Shown here: positions 27,863 through 38,945 of the stretch, in pieces
How the letters are laid out: the number at the start of each line of letters is the position of its first letter
Numbering within the stretch: position 1 is the first letter of the stretch
From: Sebastes aleutianus
Lineage: Eukaryota; Chordata; Actinopteri; Perciformes; Sebastidae
DNA: 64,000 nucleotides
Direction: 5' to 3'
NCBI GenBank assembly: GCA_916700875.1
Contig: CAKAKS010000031.1
Span: 12,535,124-12,599,123 of the forward strand
Notes under the pieces: generated by a model
The model's database searches: none
What the model saw: the letters and a program-made list of their open reading frames with translations, nothing else
What the model was told of the DNA's origin: nothing
Position numbers and translations under genes: made by a program

Positions 27863-27972
27863 AGTGAGCTGCCGTGAATCCCGAGAGGAGAAGTCTCCCG
27901 ACAGGAGACAAGATGGCGTCCAACAACACCCTGCGCAGCTACTCCATCATCCCATGCTTCATCTTCGTAGAG
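27863..27972 (+). CDS. plppr1: plppr1 exon 2: 5' UTR and first 20 codons
   Basis: The start codon is at 27913 in a good context (A at -3, G at +4). The 20 codons translate to an N-terminus ending in SYSIIPCFIFVE, the characteristic start of phospholipid phosphatase-related protein 1 (LPPR1/PRG-3), and stop in phase 0 at a donor reading GAG followed by GTGAGA. The acceptor is a pyrimidine-rich tract ending TTTTGCAG at 27862, leaving 50 bp of 5' UTR. The hydrophobic end of this segment continues into exon 3 as the first membrane helix. PLPPR1 is a six-pass neuronal membrane protein that promotes filopodia and neurite growth; the family is considered to lack lipid phosphatase activity. PLPPR5 is excluded by this N-terminus. 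Confidence 0.93.
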
Positions 27973-28029
27973 GTGAGAGGCTGTGTGTGAATTTTAATCC
28001 TGGTTTGTGGGGAACGCACACGATGGGTT

Positions 28030-28053
28030 TGTGTGTGTGTGTGTGTGTGTGTG
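28030..28053. repeat. GT microsatellite
   Basis: About twelve GT units lie 57 bp downstream of the exon 2 donor. A second, shorter GT run follows at about 28133-28147. Confidence 0.9.
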
Positions 28054-28989
28054 ACAATTTAACCATTAGCAAATGACCTCTTCTGGTAAATTATACACAG
28101 ATAAGCAGAGCGTAAAGTGTTGGAATGAGCTGAGTGTGTGTGTGTGTAAGAATTGTTCTGCTCCTCCATATTTAATTACCATGTCATCTGAAAGTCCTTA
28201 ATCAGAGAGATGTCTCAGGACGCCTTGTATTACTTCTCTCTCTCCCTCTCTCTCGCTCTCTTTCACACTCACTCGCTTCTCGGAGGAAATATCCTACATA
28301 ACAGCCTCAGATGAGTTCACGCCTCTTCTTTTATCTCAGGCCTTTTTTTTGACTGACCTTTTGTGTCACATTTTCTGACAGCCCTCCACTGTAAGACTCT
28401 TTCACACTCTAAATGAATATAATTGTCCGCTATGCCGGTGTATGTCCTCCAAGATAAGTGAAATGGGACTATTTGATGTGATCATTTCCCCCCTTTGAAT
28501 CATGATGTTCTTTCTACCTTGCTGCTTTTTGGAGCAGCCTCGCGGGATATTGCCTATTTTTTGCCTCAGTACTTCTTATGTAAGAATCACGTTATTGTTC
28601 TGCACTTCTTTACACACATCTTGAGACATTAACTCACGACTTCCCCCAGTTATTGATTAGTCAGATGTCAATAATTTAAACGCAACTTTGTGTTGTTGAA
28701 CAAGGACGTTGTGAGATTATTTCTATTCTAATTATCACTTTGACACCTTAAAATGTGACTTTTCACTTGAGCTCTGCGACACCTCGTTGCATTAGAAATA
28801 ACAGGCGGGTGAGCCAGGGAGATCAGTTTTTGACAAATCACAAGTTTAATATCAGGTATGAGCTATTCTCAGAATGACTGAAAAATACTTAACTCTCTCA
28901 GTCTTACTCAGGAATGGAAATAGAAATTAACTAACGATACTGGTACATGTTGCATGGTCTATTCTTATTTGTAGAAGAAGAAGAAGAAG

Positions 28990-29475
28990 AATAAAAGCCT
29001 TTGCATGGTCCGTATTTTGTATCCAGAATTGTCACATGTTTAAAAATCAATACGACCTCACGTTGTGTCAATCTCGTTTACACACCGAATCCAAAACTTT
29101 CGTCCGTCACAGGTTTTTGGAACGGGTTTGATTTTCTACGTTTTTTCGTATCCGTCAAAAGCCAAAACATACTTTATATTTCTTTTTGCAAACAAAGTTT
29201 TCTTAACTTATTTTTCCGGCCAGGTCTGCACTGTACATATTGCTGCACTAGATTGTGGACTGCCTTACTGGAATCTTTTCTTAGTTTTGTGTTCCCTAGC
29301 CTCTCGGCCAACCTTGCACATGTAATTAATTCAGTTTGTCTCATATTGTGAATTTTTGCAACAAATAGAATAATAAAACGCATCGGACTCCGTGTGCAAG
29401 GTTTTTGTGGATTTTATCCGATGATGGATTAAAAAAACGCATACGAATAATACAGACTTGGTGTGCAAAGACCTT
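28990..29475. repeat. Possible MITE with imperfect terminal inverted repeats
   Basis: The left 'aaaagcctttgcatggtccg' and the right end ('tggtgtgcaaagaccttt') are partly inverse, and both sides carry 'cgtat' and 'tccgt' words. The interior has a second inverted pair of 'tttttgc' words. The ends are diverged, so this is a moderate call only. Confidence 0.4.
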
Positions 29476-30502
29476 TACTCAGACATAAGATGCTATGATT
29501 CCCATATTAGAAAACCCACTCGTGTCAATTCAAATGTCACTTTGACTCCCACTCGGGCCAGACTTTAGGTTAGAACATGTGAGAAGAAATCACCCTGTAC
29601 AGCAATGTGTTAACATAAAGAACACAGTGGATACAGAAACATTTCAAGCACCATCCTCCTGTAAAATGTTTTTTTTTGTTCTTTAAATTGAGACATGATT
29701 CATCATCAAAATGCTTCATCTTCTATAGAAAGTCCTGCTGTTGGACAGCCTGTCATCATTGTACAGCAATTTGCTCATTTACAGCTTTCAAGTGTCTTGG
29801 CTAGAACTCAGCATGAACTGCTCAGTTGGACATCGCTAATCATGGCTGTGCAATTTGTTTAATTAGGATGTGTAACTAATGGGAGGGGGGGTTTAATGGG
29901 TAACACATTATTACATTGGTGACCACACTCCCAGTTCAGCATCTAGGTGGTTAACTCTATCCAGGATGTCACAGTAGTGCTGAAAACACAAGAAATGTCC
30001 TCCTTGTTTTATGATGAAACCATCAGCTAATCACATTTCGATGATCAGATATCTAAAAATCTGTTTTGGAGACTTCGCTAGTCTGTTACCATAGCAACGG
30101 GTGCATCTTCAAAGTTGTTCAGACCAGAATGAAGCGACTCAGCAAGCAGCTGTTATTGGTTATTGATGAATCTCCGCCATGGTTTGGCTGTCTGATGAGA
30201 AAATTAAAATCCCAGTAATGGTTGTTATGTGACTTAATCCCATCAGTGAGTGATCACCCCTCAGGAGATGAAGGAAGGGGAAATGTTGACATGTTGTTCA
30301 CAATGCTTCATGGGATAAGAACATTTCTCCCTCTTCAATAAACATCATGAGTACGGTTTTATACCCTTCTCCTTTTTCACCCCCTTATTTTTCATATTTA
30401 CATGAATCTGTTGTTGTCAGTTCAAAATGTACTGAACTGCAAACTGACAGGTTCAGTTCAAGTCTCTTATTTACGGGACACTCCACCGATTTTACACATT
30501 AA

Positions 30503-31014
30503 AGGTCCCATATCGTGCTCATTTTCAGGTTCATGCTTGTATTTTGTGTTTCTACTAGAACATGTTACATGCTGTAATGTAAAAAAAAACATTTATTTCC
30601 CTCATACTGTCTGCCTGAATATGCCTGTATTCATCCTCTGTCTGAAACACTCCGTTTTAGCTCATTTCAACAGAATTGTAACGGAATTGCATTGCTAGGC
30701 AACAGTTTGGGCCCATGTTTACTTCCTGTCAGCTATTGTTATTTACATACACTGCAACCGGAAATAAACTGGGACACATTAAGAATGTTTACGTTTAAAA
30801 CCGTGTAACCGTGGTCTAAATATTGTATATTTGTGACATCACAAATGGACAGAAATCCTAACGGCTTGTTTCAAACGCACAATTTCTGAATACGGGCTGT
30901 GCGTATTTCTCCGTATGTTGAACGTTTCAATACTTTCAAAGTATTTATATAGCACTTAAACCTGCTTTATACTATAATAGACATGCTAATCTCACTTTTT
31001 ACAATATGGGACCT
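30503..31014. mobile_element. MITE flanked by TTAA duplication
   Basis: The ends read AGGTCCCATAT at the left and ATATGGGACCT at the right, perfect inverted repeats. They are flanked on both sides by TTAA (30499-30502 and 31015-31018). The 512-bp interior has no coding capacity. The end sequence is one I associate with an abundant fish MITE. TTAA flanks suggest mobilisation by a piggyBac-type transposase, although a TA-type duplication inside the same bases cannot be ruled out. Confidence 0.8.
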
Positions 31015-31689
31015 TTAAATTCAGTTTACTCATCACAAAGAGTATGATTCAGCCTGTGAAAACAGTTGTATAATGTACTCTGTGTCTCTGTAGGGACCTC
31101 TCGAAAGTCTGAAAAATAACCCAGATGATGTCATCAGGGTTATCTCAGCTTGAGCTTGGAGATGACCCATTTTTAGCAGAAAGCCTGCGTTACATTGAGT
31201 TTGAAGGACATGAGTTTTTGCCTGACAAGGAGGATCAAACGAAAAATGCATTGTCCAATGTTTTTGATGCGTAGTTGGAGGTTAAAAGTCAGAATATCTC
31301 GGCCTCTGCTGCCTCGACTCCTGTTTAAATCTGTCTCTTACAAGTCTGCCATCTTTATGGAAGTGTAATACTAAATTGCAGGAGTGCTGCTTTTATATGG
31401 TTGAAATTAGGATTAATAACATGTGTAACATGTATCCCAATGTGTATATAAGCACAATCACATGCAATTCAACTCATTTAAGTAATTTATAATGACCAAA
31501 GTGATTGAAATAATTATTGGGATTAGTAAATGATTGTACAGAAATTGTGTAAAATGACAGCATTATATGATACAACTGAAATTTCACACAAAATAATGAC
31601 AAATATTGTCCAGAAACCCTCACAGAAAAACAGCTGTCAGTGTGTCAGTGTGCTGACGTGACTAAAACTGCATGTGATTATCATAAAGT

Positions 31690-31945
31690 GTCTGTAAAGG
31701 GGAGACTTGTGGGTACCCATAGAACGGATTTTCATTCACATATCTTGAGGTCAGAGGTCAAGGGACCCCTTTGTCTTTTGTCTTTGTGACAGTTTTTCCT
31801 CGCCAAAATTTTAAGTTTGGAGCGTTATTTAGCTTCCTTCACGACAAGCTAGTATGACAAGGTTGGTACCAATGGATTCCATAGGTGTTGGAGTTTCATA
31901 TGATGCCAGTATCTTCACTCTAGCTTTAAAACTGACAGCCCTAGT
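31690..31945 (+). repeat. Interspersed repeat fragment
   Basis: Phrases such as 'atatcttgaggtcagaggtc', 'ccttcacgacaagctagtat' and 'gatgccagtatcttcactct' match, from memory, a widespread fish repeat. Its ends are not visible and there is no second copy in the window. Confidence 0.4.
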
Positions 31946-32039
31946 CTCAATATAAAAAGAAAATGATCACACCATGTATATATTTTCTCCATGTTGCAGC
32001 AGAGCATAGGCAGAGTGCTCCTGAGAGAGACGCTGTAAT

Positions 32040-32440
32040 AGCCCATTGAGTAGCGAGCTTTCTTTAATTTTCACGACTCTGTTTTCTATCATTCCCCCTC
32101 CTCTTCCTCACAGACCGCTCTCAAAGGCATCCTATACCTCCCTGTCTTACCCATTTTCTCCGTCTCTCCCTCTTTGATGTCTCTGTCACATCCTCGCAGC
32201 CTCATTTCTCTTCTCTCGCCCCTCCCTTCTCCACCGAACCTTCAATCTCTCCCCTCATCTCTTCCCATTTCTCACGGTGTCACAAGAGCTTCTCCTCTTC
32301 CTTCACCTCCTTTATCCTCCTCTGCATCGCTCCATCTCGGTGCCCCTCTCGCTCTTTCCCCCGCTGCTCCTTTCTCTCTTATTTTTATTTTTTTACCCTC
32401 TTTATCTTACTCACCCTGCCTGTCACGAGCAAGAGCAAGG
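32040..32440. repeat. Pyrimidine-rich low-complexity tract
   Basis: About 400 bp are strongly biased to C and T on the + strand, with irregular CTC, TCT and CCT words. Open frames across it are Ser/Pro/Leu-rich and are explained by the composition. Such tracts can adopt H-DNA or act as splicing modulators; I have no direct evidence for either here. Confidence 0.7.
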
Positions 32441-32449
32441 CAGAGGGAC

Positions 32450-32520
32450 AGTGCCGTCACGTGACCGGAACAAAGCGTCCTGATTGGTGCGGCTCCGGCA
32501 GCCAGAGGCAGTGTGACAGG
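32450..32520. promoter_or_regulatory. Possible intronic regulatory site: palindromic E-box and CCAAT box
   Basis: At about 32456-32466 the sequence GTCACGTGAC is a perfect 10-bp palindrome containing the CACGTG E-box bound by USF/MITF-TFE type factors. About 20 bp downstream is ATTGG, an inverted CCAAT box, in a locally GC-richer stretch. The combination resembles a proximal promoter, but there is no donor or exon that I can attach to it. Confidence 0.3.
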
Positions 32521-33559
32521 GAGGATGCTTATTTATGGTGATTTGTTTATTTTAGTCATGTAACTTAACCTCAAGATGATCATCTGTTGTTGCCATTTGT
32601 GGACTATGAGATGAAAGGGAATAAAAATTAGATTAGTGCAACAGGAAGACGGGACACAAGGGAGGAGGAGGAGGAGAGGATGAGGAAAGTACAATAGAGG
32701 GAAGGAAGTGAAAGGTTGCAAAAATGATGAGAAATTAATTAAAGGCAGAGCTGTGGAGGTGAGCCGTGAAGAATGAGGAGAGAACGGATATATCCTCCTC
32801 CCCCTGGATGAGATTATGTAATACACAGAGCCCCAGGCATTCATTCATCTAACTAGGACCACTTAGACTTCTCAGGTTTTGTGTACAAAAATGAAAAAGT
32901 TTAGCGAGTCCTAGTGAAATCTTTTCAAGACACCACCTGCACCAGGCTGTAAGGAAACAATCTCTTCACGATCATTTTGTGAAAATTCCCACTGTCAACC
33001 TTCTTTCTTTTATCTCGCCCAATCTCCTCTACCAGTGTGGTGTAATAATGTTCTGGGCTGTCATTATTTCAAAAACAAAAAAAACACATCTCCGCAGGGA
33101 GCGGTTTGTTTTTGATGTCGCTCCGTCTCTCCCTTCTTGGCTGCACTGACGCAATAGGATTTTTTAACTTGGGGGATTCTAAAAATGGGGCTTTTATCTG
33201 GGGAATCACGTGTTAAATTTAGTTTTTGGAACAGCACAGAGCCTAATTAAACCTGCTAGTTTTGATTAAGCTTGGACAGGAAACATGCCTGCAATCTGCG
33301 ACGGCCACAGTTGGAGTCTTTGACTTGAGGAGGCTCAGGAGATGACAGGTAGATAGTCATTTATGAACCTCGCAGCAGTGATTCTGTCTTTTGAAATTGG
33401 GGGAATCTTAATCTGTGACACACACTTTTTCAATCGGGGACCCACAAGATATCATTTAAATCAGATTTGAAAACACATGTGGCTTGATCATTGTTTCATA
33501 TGTTTTTTTCACTGTGAACACAACACAAAAAGTCTCTTTAGAGAGTTTTCATGACAACA

Positions 33560-33995
33560 AGTCAAGCAAACAATGAAGGCAGAAGCAAAGACTGGGCAGG
33601 CAGAAGTAAGAAAAAAATCAAAAAGGTTAAGCAGTGACGCAGAGGTACAGGCAAGGGCTAAGCAAAGTCCTCAATGTCTTGTTGAAAACAGGGTAAAAAG
33701 TCACTAACAGGTCACAAAAACAAAGCTTGAACAAATGGCTTGCGAGCTTGGCATGAGCACAAGATAATCTGGCGATGGCTAGAGGGAGACTGAGGCTTAA
33801 ATAGGAATCCTGGCTGGTGTGATTGGGCAGGTGATTGTTTGCAGGTGATCACTTGGGCAGCGAGCAGATCCTGAAAGACACACCCACACACAGCAAAGCC
33901 ACCAGAGAGTAGGAGTACCATGCAGGTCAGGCCGACAGGGACAATATCCAACTGGTATGAATATGTGTGTGGCTTTATGTCTCCCCGGGGGGACA
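33560..33995. repeat. Interspersed repeat fragment
   Basis: 'gataatctggcgatggctag', 'gaggcttaaataggaatcct' and 'gcaggtgattgtttgcaggt' resemble a fish repeat that I know with 'gatctggca...' and 'taaatagg...caggtgat' landmarks. It has no clear ends. Confidence 0.4.
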
Positions 33996-34164
33996 AAGAG
34001 TAACAGCTGTCTGAAAGTACCATGAGACTCACTTTAGAACAACATAATCACTGTTTTTAACATGCTGACTAAAAATTTTAGATGCCAGATTGACTTATTC
34101 AGCAAATATGTACTGTAGTTTTTATCCAATTTTTTGGACACAATCAGTGTGTTTAACTTCAGAT

Positions 34165-34568
34165 TTATTAAAGAGGACCTATTATGCTTTTCTACTTCTT
34201 CCCCCTTTCCTTTAGTGTGTTATACAGTTTTTTGTGCATGTAAAAAGGTCTGCACAGTTACAAAGCCCAAAGTTACTCTCCCCCACAGAAACACTGCTGC
34301 TGAACTGCCCGAAATGCCTTGATTGAAGTCCCGCCTTTTCTTCTGTAAAGTGGTGATGTCATCAAGTAACACATTTGCATAATACCTGCCTATAGCGGCT
34401 AGTTTGGCCAACAGGAGCTCAAACAGAGCAGAGTTTCAGAAAGATGGTGAACAGAGTTGCTGCATAACAGCTGGTAAGAGAAAAGTAAAGCGCTTTTTGA
34501 ACATTAATGTTCTTATAGAAACACAAAATACAACTATGCCCCTGAAAATAAGCGTATAGGTCATCTTT
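34165..34568. mobile_element. MITE, about 400 bp
   Basis: The left end 'taaagaggacctattatgct' and the right end 'gcgtataggtcatcttta' are imperfect inverted repeats about 20 bp long. The interior is noncoding. The end sequence matches a fish MITE type in my memory. Confidence 0.65.
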
Positions 34569-35215
34569 ATGACAGCACAAGGAGATCTTATATTTCAATT
34601 TTAATTACATTTTCTTTTTAATCAGTGTGCCATAGCCAGCTAATTCTTGTCTCATTTGTGGTCTGATGAACAGTTTATTCATCAAATTCAGTGCCCCATA
34701 TCGTTATTTTCCAGGCTAGCTTTCATATTAGGGAAGTGAGCGTGTTTTCATCACTCAGCCCCTTGCCCACTTTTTATCATTTTTCAAAATTACAGTATGG
34801 ACTTGGACAAATTCTGCAAAGACAGCCACGAGTACCAGTCAATCAGAGACGGAATAGGGCAGGTCTTTGCAGAAAGCTATGATTTCTATGAGTTTGGCAA
34901 GTTTGGAAAATAGATAATAATGTGGTAATCTTCGAGTTAAACTTCACCTAAGAAAGAAATATGCTCATAAAAGTGTAATATTACAAACTAGTTATATTTG
35001 ATCCAATAGGAGACAGGTGACCTTTAAAAGAAAAGTAGATTGAATAAGACACAGAATAAGACACAGAATATAAATACACTGCATGTGGGGCACATTTGTA
35101 ATATATATATTTTATCTTAACAAATTAATAATCCTGGATCAAGAGATTAGCGCTGGGATTCTTTTTAAACGTTAGTTAATACAGTGGTTTGTAATTTCTT
35201 TTCAGTAAAGACTGC

Positions 35216-35607
35216 TGTGGTATATTTTCAGGTCTTGCACAAGACAGCGAGCCCCTCAGTGCAAACATGTGTGGAGACACATGTTGTTTCATGTCTGGCA
35301 CAAGACAGCGGGGCCCCTAAGTGCAAACATAGGTGGTCAGATGCTAAAGTCCAGGGGCTGAAAGATAACGGAGACCCTCATGGACTTATGCTCTGTTCAG
35401 ATGTTACATAACATGAACCCTATGTAAGGAGGCTCAAGAGCTCCGAAGGGAGGGACTTTCTGATTTGGCCGAAGACCTCCGGACGAGCAAGACGTCTGTG
35501 ACATTTGTTGCTTGTCTGTAATAAACTCTATTATACCAGCAAGAACAGTGTCCGCGGAGCATCCTTTCTCATCACTTCAACAGCACTGCCGCAGGAAAGA
35601 TACGACA
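35216..35607 (+). repeat. 5' LTR
   Basis: It begins TGTGG and ends CGACA, so it has the canonical TG...CA ends. A polyadenylation signal AATAAA lies at 35520-35525. U3 contains an imperfect direct repeat of about 40 bp (near 35236 and 35297, period 61 bp) and a palindrome ACATGTGT-GGAG-ACACATGT at 35265-35284, both possible enhancer elements. There is no obvious TATA box. It is identical by eye to the 3' LTR over all 392 bp. Confidence 0.96.
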
Positions 35608-35612
35608 GAACT

Positions 35613-35630
35613 TGGCGTCACGGAACAGGA
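35613..35630 (+). other. Primer binding site candidate
   Basis: Five bases after the LTR the sequence reads TGGCGTCACGGAACAGGA. A PBS must start with TGG, the complement of the tRNA CCA end. The implied tRNA ends in ...GTGACGCCA, whose G before CCA would suit a serine or similar tRNA. I could not match it confidently to a specific tRNA, and the five-base gap is larger than usual. Confidence 0.55.
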
Positions 35631-35675
35631 TCGGAAGTGGCCTCAGCGGTTTTACTGCTACAACTTCACAAGACG

Positions 35676-35677
35676 GT
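35676..35677 (+). promoter_or_regulatory. Candidate retroviral major splice donor
   Basis: The sequence AGACG followed by GTGAGC matches the donor consensus and sits about 45 bases after the primer-binding-site candidate. That is where simple retroviruses place the donor used for subgenomic env RNA. The matching acceptor upstream of env could not be chosen. Confidence 0.5.
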
Positions 35678-35798
35678 GAGCGCGCTCGATTGCATACATT
35701 GGGGCTGTTATGTGGAGTTGTTTGGCCACACCGTAAATTAAGAACCTTCTTGTTATGGACATGTCCTGTTGATTTGATGTTTTAAGTGAGGCTCCGTG

Positions 35799-35829
<31 letters not shown>

Positions 35830-38660
35830 GGGGGAATGAATAGAGAAAAGATATAAAGTGAAGAAAAGAAGTATGAGAAATACAAGGAATAGTTTAGAAT
35901 AGTTTCATGGTAACGATTAAGGTGTGCTAAATAGTATCATGCAAGATTAACGGTAAGACACATGCATAATGCATATTAGCCACTGCGTAACGATGGCTTT
36001 GACATAGTCCGGAATTAAGTTAGAAAGACAAAATTGGGAAACCTGGATCCAGGTAATTTGAATAAATAAATGTAAAGAGTGTTAAGAGACAGAGTGATAA
36101 GAGAGAGATAAGGAAATAAAGGAAATAAAAGAAATGATCATATGATAGCCGCAAATCAGATAGAATAGAGCTCTCAAGATGAGTAGCATGTAGTATGGGC
36201 CGATTAAAACCTAGAACGACATCTTATGGTCAGTTAATAACTGGAGAGTGTAAAATCACAATTCGATTGACCGTTACCACTCTGACGCTTGTTGACGAAC
36301 GGTGTCTGAAGCAGCCTCTCATCGAAGATTTTACACCTCAGAGGTAGCATAAATTTTATGAGAAAAAAGTAAGGAAATAGCGGCAGAAAGCATGCTGTAT
36401 GAATGAAGATATCTAAAACTGGTGAAGAGAATGTGTGTGTGTGTTTACTTTGGGATGAGAAGCCGTTTAAATTTGTCTTATTCTCCATTGTTTTACTGCG
36501 TTGAGGGCAACGCAGTAGGGGGGAGTGATGGTAGAATAAGAGTTAAGAATAAAAAAATAGAAGGGAAATGTTGTGTAAAGGGTAAAGGCAAGGAGCATAA
36601 GCTTCTTAAACCGTAAGACATGTGTAAATTAACCGCTGCGTGAAAGTTGAATAAGTGGAATTTAAGGAAAAACCTGGTACCAGGTGTATAACCAGGAATA
36701 AGGATTAAAGGAAGCCGCAGATTTGGATAAAAGCCCTCTGAGAGGCGGTTTAGTACGGGCCTAAAACCTGAATATTACATTAGGTGAGTGCAGGTCGGTT
36801 ATAAGCAAATAATTGGAAGTGTAGAGGAAAATATTTGTAGATAGACGCCCTCTCTGGCGTGAGCTGACAAGCCACGACTGATGCCGTTTTGTCAGATATT
36901 CTACACTTCAAAGGTAGCAAAAATTTAGATATAAGGAATAAAAAGGAATAAGGAAGCGGCAAAAGCATGCTTAAATAGGACAGTATGAATGAGTCGACTT
37001 TAGAATAGATTGTTGATTGTGATTTTGGTTTTGGTTTTGTTATATTTAGTGTTTTCAAAATTAAAGTTAAGTATATTGGCAGGCTGAAGAGGGATTCCCT
37101 CCTCCCTCTTCTCTCTCTGTCTCTCTGTCGAAAGAGACGTCAGCACTGCAGGCTGAAATTGTGTGTCTCTGTGTGTGTGCTTAAGAACACGAATACTTTA
37201 TTTTAGAACGGTGGTCACTATTCCAGTGTTTAGATTATGCGTTAGGATTAAGTTTATGGTTTATAAACTTTTTCGGGGACGTTTTTAAATTGTTAAAACT
37301 ATATAAGCCTCATTGGAGGATATTAAAAATGAGAGTTAAAATATAAGCCCCGGAAAGGGAGATAGGAAAAGATTAGAGAAGATTTTATAAGTTTGATTTA
37401 AGATTGATGAACTTTTTCGGAAGACATTTAATTTGATAAATAAAAGTTATGAGCCTTTTTTAAGTACATTTCTATAAGATTTAAATAATTTGCTATGAGC
37501 TTCCGAAAAAGACTTATTTAAGATAAATAAGGAGAAGTGGAGGGATTAGTATATAACTCTGTGTAAAAGATAAATATGATAGAGAGGAATGAAGAGTGCT
37601 GAGTGGGATATGATGGTGAAGGATTTGAGAAGTGTGGAGTGCATTGAGAGTTTTTATGGTGATGATGAATGATATGGAATAATGCTTGGTGCTTAAAAGT
37701 GCAAAATAGTTGTTATAAATAACCCAAAGTGCTGGCAGAAGAAAAAAGAAAAAAGAGGGTTGCAAAATATTATTGAACTAAATTGTGAAGAGAAAGATCT
37801 GATTTTGTTTTTTCCTTTGATCCTTGCATTTGTGGGGGAGACACGGAGAGACGGGTGGAGCCTGAACAGTGTGTCACGCGGACCAATTCGGCGACGTCAG
37901 ACTCCTACCCAGACAAACCTCTGCACAGGGCCAGTACTGTTTTTGTTCACGAACTCTTTCTATACCTGCTGTTTGAAAATATGTTTGTATAAGCATTTAG
38001 GATCATTGGAAGTTGATATCTATTGCTTACATTTTCAATTTGAAGTGGGGAACAGCACATTCTGTCTATATGTGCTATTTCAAAAAGAAGCTTGGCAACA
38101 GACTGACTAGTTAAGACATTTAATTAATTAATGGAGTACAATTGGTGGGTTTAAAATTCTGTTGTGGATTGGTTTATTCTGAACTGAACTATGTTGTGGA
38201 TTCAATTTGGGATTGTTTTGAGAATTTGAGGTGAATAGTTGTGAGTTTGGATGCTTGTTTTGTTGCAAATAATAACAGCCAGTGATAGTTGGTCCTTGGG
38301 GAAAGTGTTTGATTTTAGGGAATTCATATTTGGTTGGATTTTTCTGACATTCTGGGACATTGTAATCGTAATCTGATTGACCTTTGGGGGTTAGATTGAC
38401 ATTGTGTGGTTTGGTATTGTGATTTCTTATCATATTAATAGATCCTCTGGGGTCCTTTAAAGTTGGCAAATTAATTTCTTTGGTTGGTTGACTGTGGCAA
38501 AAATAGTGATTCACAAATAAGTTGAACAAATAAATAAAATAAATTAATAATCTTAAGTGATTTTGGTTTAAGTGATTAACCTCACTTATATTGACTGATT
38601 ACTTGATTGATTGATTGATTAATTAGTTGAATGTATAAAAAGCAATATAACGTAGCTAAA

Positions 38661-38945
38661 ATGTCAAAAAAGGACGATAAAACTTCAAAAGTAATCACGC
38701 CTCTTGATGTCATTCAAAACAATAATCCATTAATAAAAGAGATCCCACGGATCTCAGCAAAATGGTACCGCCGTTGGACAGAGATAGATCAACCCTGGCC
38801 AGTGAAAGGGACCTTTAATCCTGATGTAATTAAAAAACTGCAGGTGCTTGTATCAGCCAACAGGTACGGGGACAAGTCCTCAGCCTGTTTCTTATTATTC
38901 CACTGCATATTCAGAAGTAGAAATGGGGTTGCCACTGTGCTATAG
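38661..38945 (+). pseudogene. gag: gag stub (matrix N-terminus, truncated)
   Basis: An ATG at 38661 in an A-rich context (another in frame at 38631) opens a frame with MSKKDDKTSK, then WYRRWTEIDQPWPVKGTFNP. The W-P-x-x-G-T-F-N spacing resembles the matrix region of class I retroviral Gag. Authentic gag appears to end at about 38870. The frame then runs through pol-derived DNA in the wrong frame to a stop at 38943-38945. The rest of matrix, capsid and nucleocapsid are absent. The assignment rests on position and this short motif. Confidence 0.7.
38870..38896 (+). other. Internal deletion junction: gag joined to pol
   Basis: The matrix-like reading frame stops making sense here and, within about 25 bases, a different frame begins that matches the connection region just before RNase H. 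The remainder of gag, the protease and the polymerase fingers/palm are missing, several kilobases compared with a complete relative. Short GT and AG words flank the junction ('acag|gtacgg', 'ttcag|aag'), but I see no proof of a splicing event. Confidence 0.65.

Larger units (their letters stand above)
35608..38660 (+). other. Long untranslated leader of the retrovirus
   Basis: About 3 kb lie between the LTR and the first gag ATG, far longer than is usual for simple retroviruses. A good splice donor (GACG followed by GTGAGC, GT at 35676-35677) could serve the env message. There is a run of 23 A followed by five G at 35807-35834. Two diverged copies of a several-hundred-base module are visible: about 35945-36425 and about 36610-36990. 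They share 'cctgg.tccaggt', 'gatag/gaagccgca.at', 'tcagtt/cggtta.aa' and 'agaggtagca' landmarks. No long open frame is present. Confidence 0.7.

Noticed and set aside
27864..28076. Alternative reading through exon 2 from an acceptor two bases downstream
   Set aside because: It would put translation out of frame with the clear PLPPR1 N-terminus; the acceptor at 27862 and ATG at 27913 fit the family.
29001..29351. 116-codon plus-strand open frame in intron 2
   Set aside because: It lies inside a probable MITE (28990-29475) and has no domain.
32174..32464. Ser/Pro/Leu-rich open frames
   Set aside because: They are explained by the pyrimidine-rich tract.
35184..35411. Open frames in the LTR, repeated at 45071-45292
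   Set aside because: They lie within U3 and are repeated only because the LTRs are identical; no protein family is recognised.
38128..38529. 133-codon minus-strand open frame in the retroviral leader
   Set aside because: It is antisense to the provirus, Asn/Pro/Thr-rich from the low-complexity T/G-rich sense strand, and resembles nothing known.
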